Shown here: positions 63,378 to 64,000 of the stretch, one piece after another
Layout: every line of letters starts with the position of its first letter
Position numbering within the stretch: the first letter of the stretch is position 1
Assembly (NCBI RefSeq): GCF_041915215.1
Contig: NZ_JAYSBV010000009.1
Direction: 5' to 3' (one strand)
Origin: Zoogloea sp021286885
Lineage (GTDB): Bacteria; Pseudomonadota; Gammaproteobacteria; Burkholderiales; Rhodocyclaceae
Length of the DNA: 64,000 bases
The notes under the pieces: model-generated
The model's input: only the letters and a program-made list of their open reading frames with translations
What the model was told of the DNA's origin: nothing
The model's database searches: none
Program-made: the position numbers and the translations under genes

Positions 63378-64000
63378 TCAATTGCCCACCCAACCTGCGA
63401 CACCCAGCAGGGCCATCAGCAGGAAGACCAGAACCAGCGTGCGCCAGATCAGGCCTATGGTACTTTGCATGAAATCGGCATCGGCATCGTCGCCAATCCC
63501 CATTTCAGGCCGCTCCAGCACCTCGCCAGACTCCTGGATGGGCATGCCCAGGCGTACGCCCAGGGCTCCACCACCGCTGGCCAGCAGGATGCCCGCTGCC
63601 TTGTCGGTCCATTGATTGGCCTGGGCACGCCAGCAATAGACCGCATCTTCAAAATCGCCCACCACCGAAAAAGCCGCTGCGGTCAAACGCAGGGGAACCC
63701 AGTCGAGAATGGCAAATGCACGGGCGGCAAAATCGCCAAAACGCCCAAAATCAGGGCTGGTGCGTGCGCCCCACTCCTCGTTCAGGAAGCAGGCCAGCCG
63801 GTACAGAATCGCGCCACTGGGCCCCGGCAGCAAGAGATACCAGAAAATTACGCCAAACACGTTACGGTGTGCAGCTACCAGCGCCTCTTCAATGGCCAAC
63901 CGAGCTACTTCGCTGGAACTGGAGTGATCGTGGGTACGCCGCCGCCACTCGCCGATCAGCTGCCGCGCCCGGGGCAGTTCGCCCATGCGCAGCGCCAGCT
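63378..64000 (-). CDS. CobD/CbiB-family membrane protein, 5' end outside the window
   Basis: The C-terminal 207 residues are inside the window. They contain YLLLPGPSGAILYRLA, a WVPLRLTAAAF segment and a C-terminal membrane span, typical of the CobD/CbiB family proteins found in betaproteobacteria (also related to AmpE). No cobalamin genes are next to it, so a role in B12 synthesis should not be assumed. It lies 29 bases upstream of the bktB start. Confidence 0.78.
   Translation of the reverse strand, partial: LALRMGELPRARQLIGEWRRRTHDHSSSSEVARLAIEEALVAAHRNVFGVIFWYLLLPGPSGAILYRLACFLNEEWGARTSPDFGRFGDFAARAFAILDWVPLRLTAAAFSVVGDFEDAVYCWRAQANQWTDKAAGILLASGGGALGVRLGMPIQESGEVLERPEMGIGDDADADFMQSTIGLIWRTLVLVFLLMALLGVAGWVGN

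Overview
The window is dense, GC-rich chromosomal DNA from a betaproteobacterium, most probably of the Rhodocyclales (Azospira/Dechloromonas-like). This rests on gene order and protein resemblance only: secG-tRNA-Leu-nuoA..N followed by a DUF2818 gene, rlmE-ftsH-folP-glmM-tpiA, carA-carB-greA-DUF4149, bamE/fur, hrcA-hemH and grpE-dnaK-dnaJ, plus BktB-type thiolase. No rRNA, prophage, insertion sequence or CRISPR array was seen. Three tRNA genes are present (Leu-GAG, Asp-GUC, Val-UAC).

Left part (1-13,350): a minus-strand signalling block holds a truncated response regulator, a large NCS1-permease/histidine kinase/receiver hybrid, pilR, pilS, a PP0621-like small protein and a methionine-type aminotransferase. 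Divergent to it lie mtnA and a FucA-like class II aldolase, a pair expected for 5-methylthioribose-1-phosphate disposal through the DHAP shunt, followed by a membrane-bound PAS-GGDEF-EAL protein. Middle (13,370-40,650): a complete 14-gene nuo operon for respiratory complex I with a DUF2818 gene at its end, preceded by tRNA-Leu, secG, tpiA, glmM, folP, ftsH and rlmE. Divergent yhbY follows, then the carA-carB-greA-DUF4149 group.

Right part (40,850-64,000): a soluble hybrid kinase with an Hpt domain sits between dapB and carA. Next come bamE/fur, recN, nadK and hrcA, hemH, a holin-like membrane protein, a stand-alone AP2-domain protein in a relatively AT-rich pocket, and a Ser/Thr kinase joined to a cyclic-nucleotide-binding-like domain. 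The heat-shock genes grpE, dnaK and dnaJ follow; grpE and dnaK each have a clear sigma-32-type promoter. The window ends with an orphan amino-acid-type binding protein, ppiD, two tRNAs, the HU gene, rpsT, bktB and a truncated CobD/CbiB-family gene.

Most genes are core housekeeping genes in standard order. The less ordinary content is in the signalling proteins (the permease-kinase hybrid, the dapB-carA hybrid kinase, the kinase-cNMP fusion), the AP2 protein and the mtnA-aldolase pair. Starts were often moved inside the longest reading frame where a ribosome-binding site, a stop/start overlap or family length pointed to a later codon; such choices are stated in the entries.
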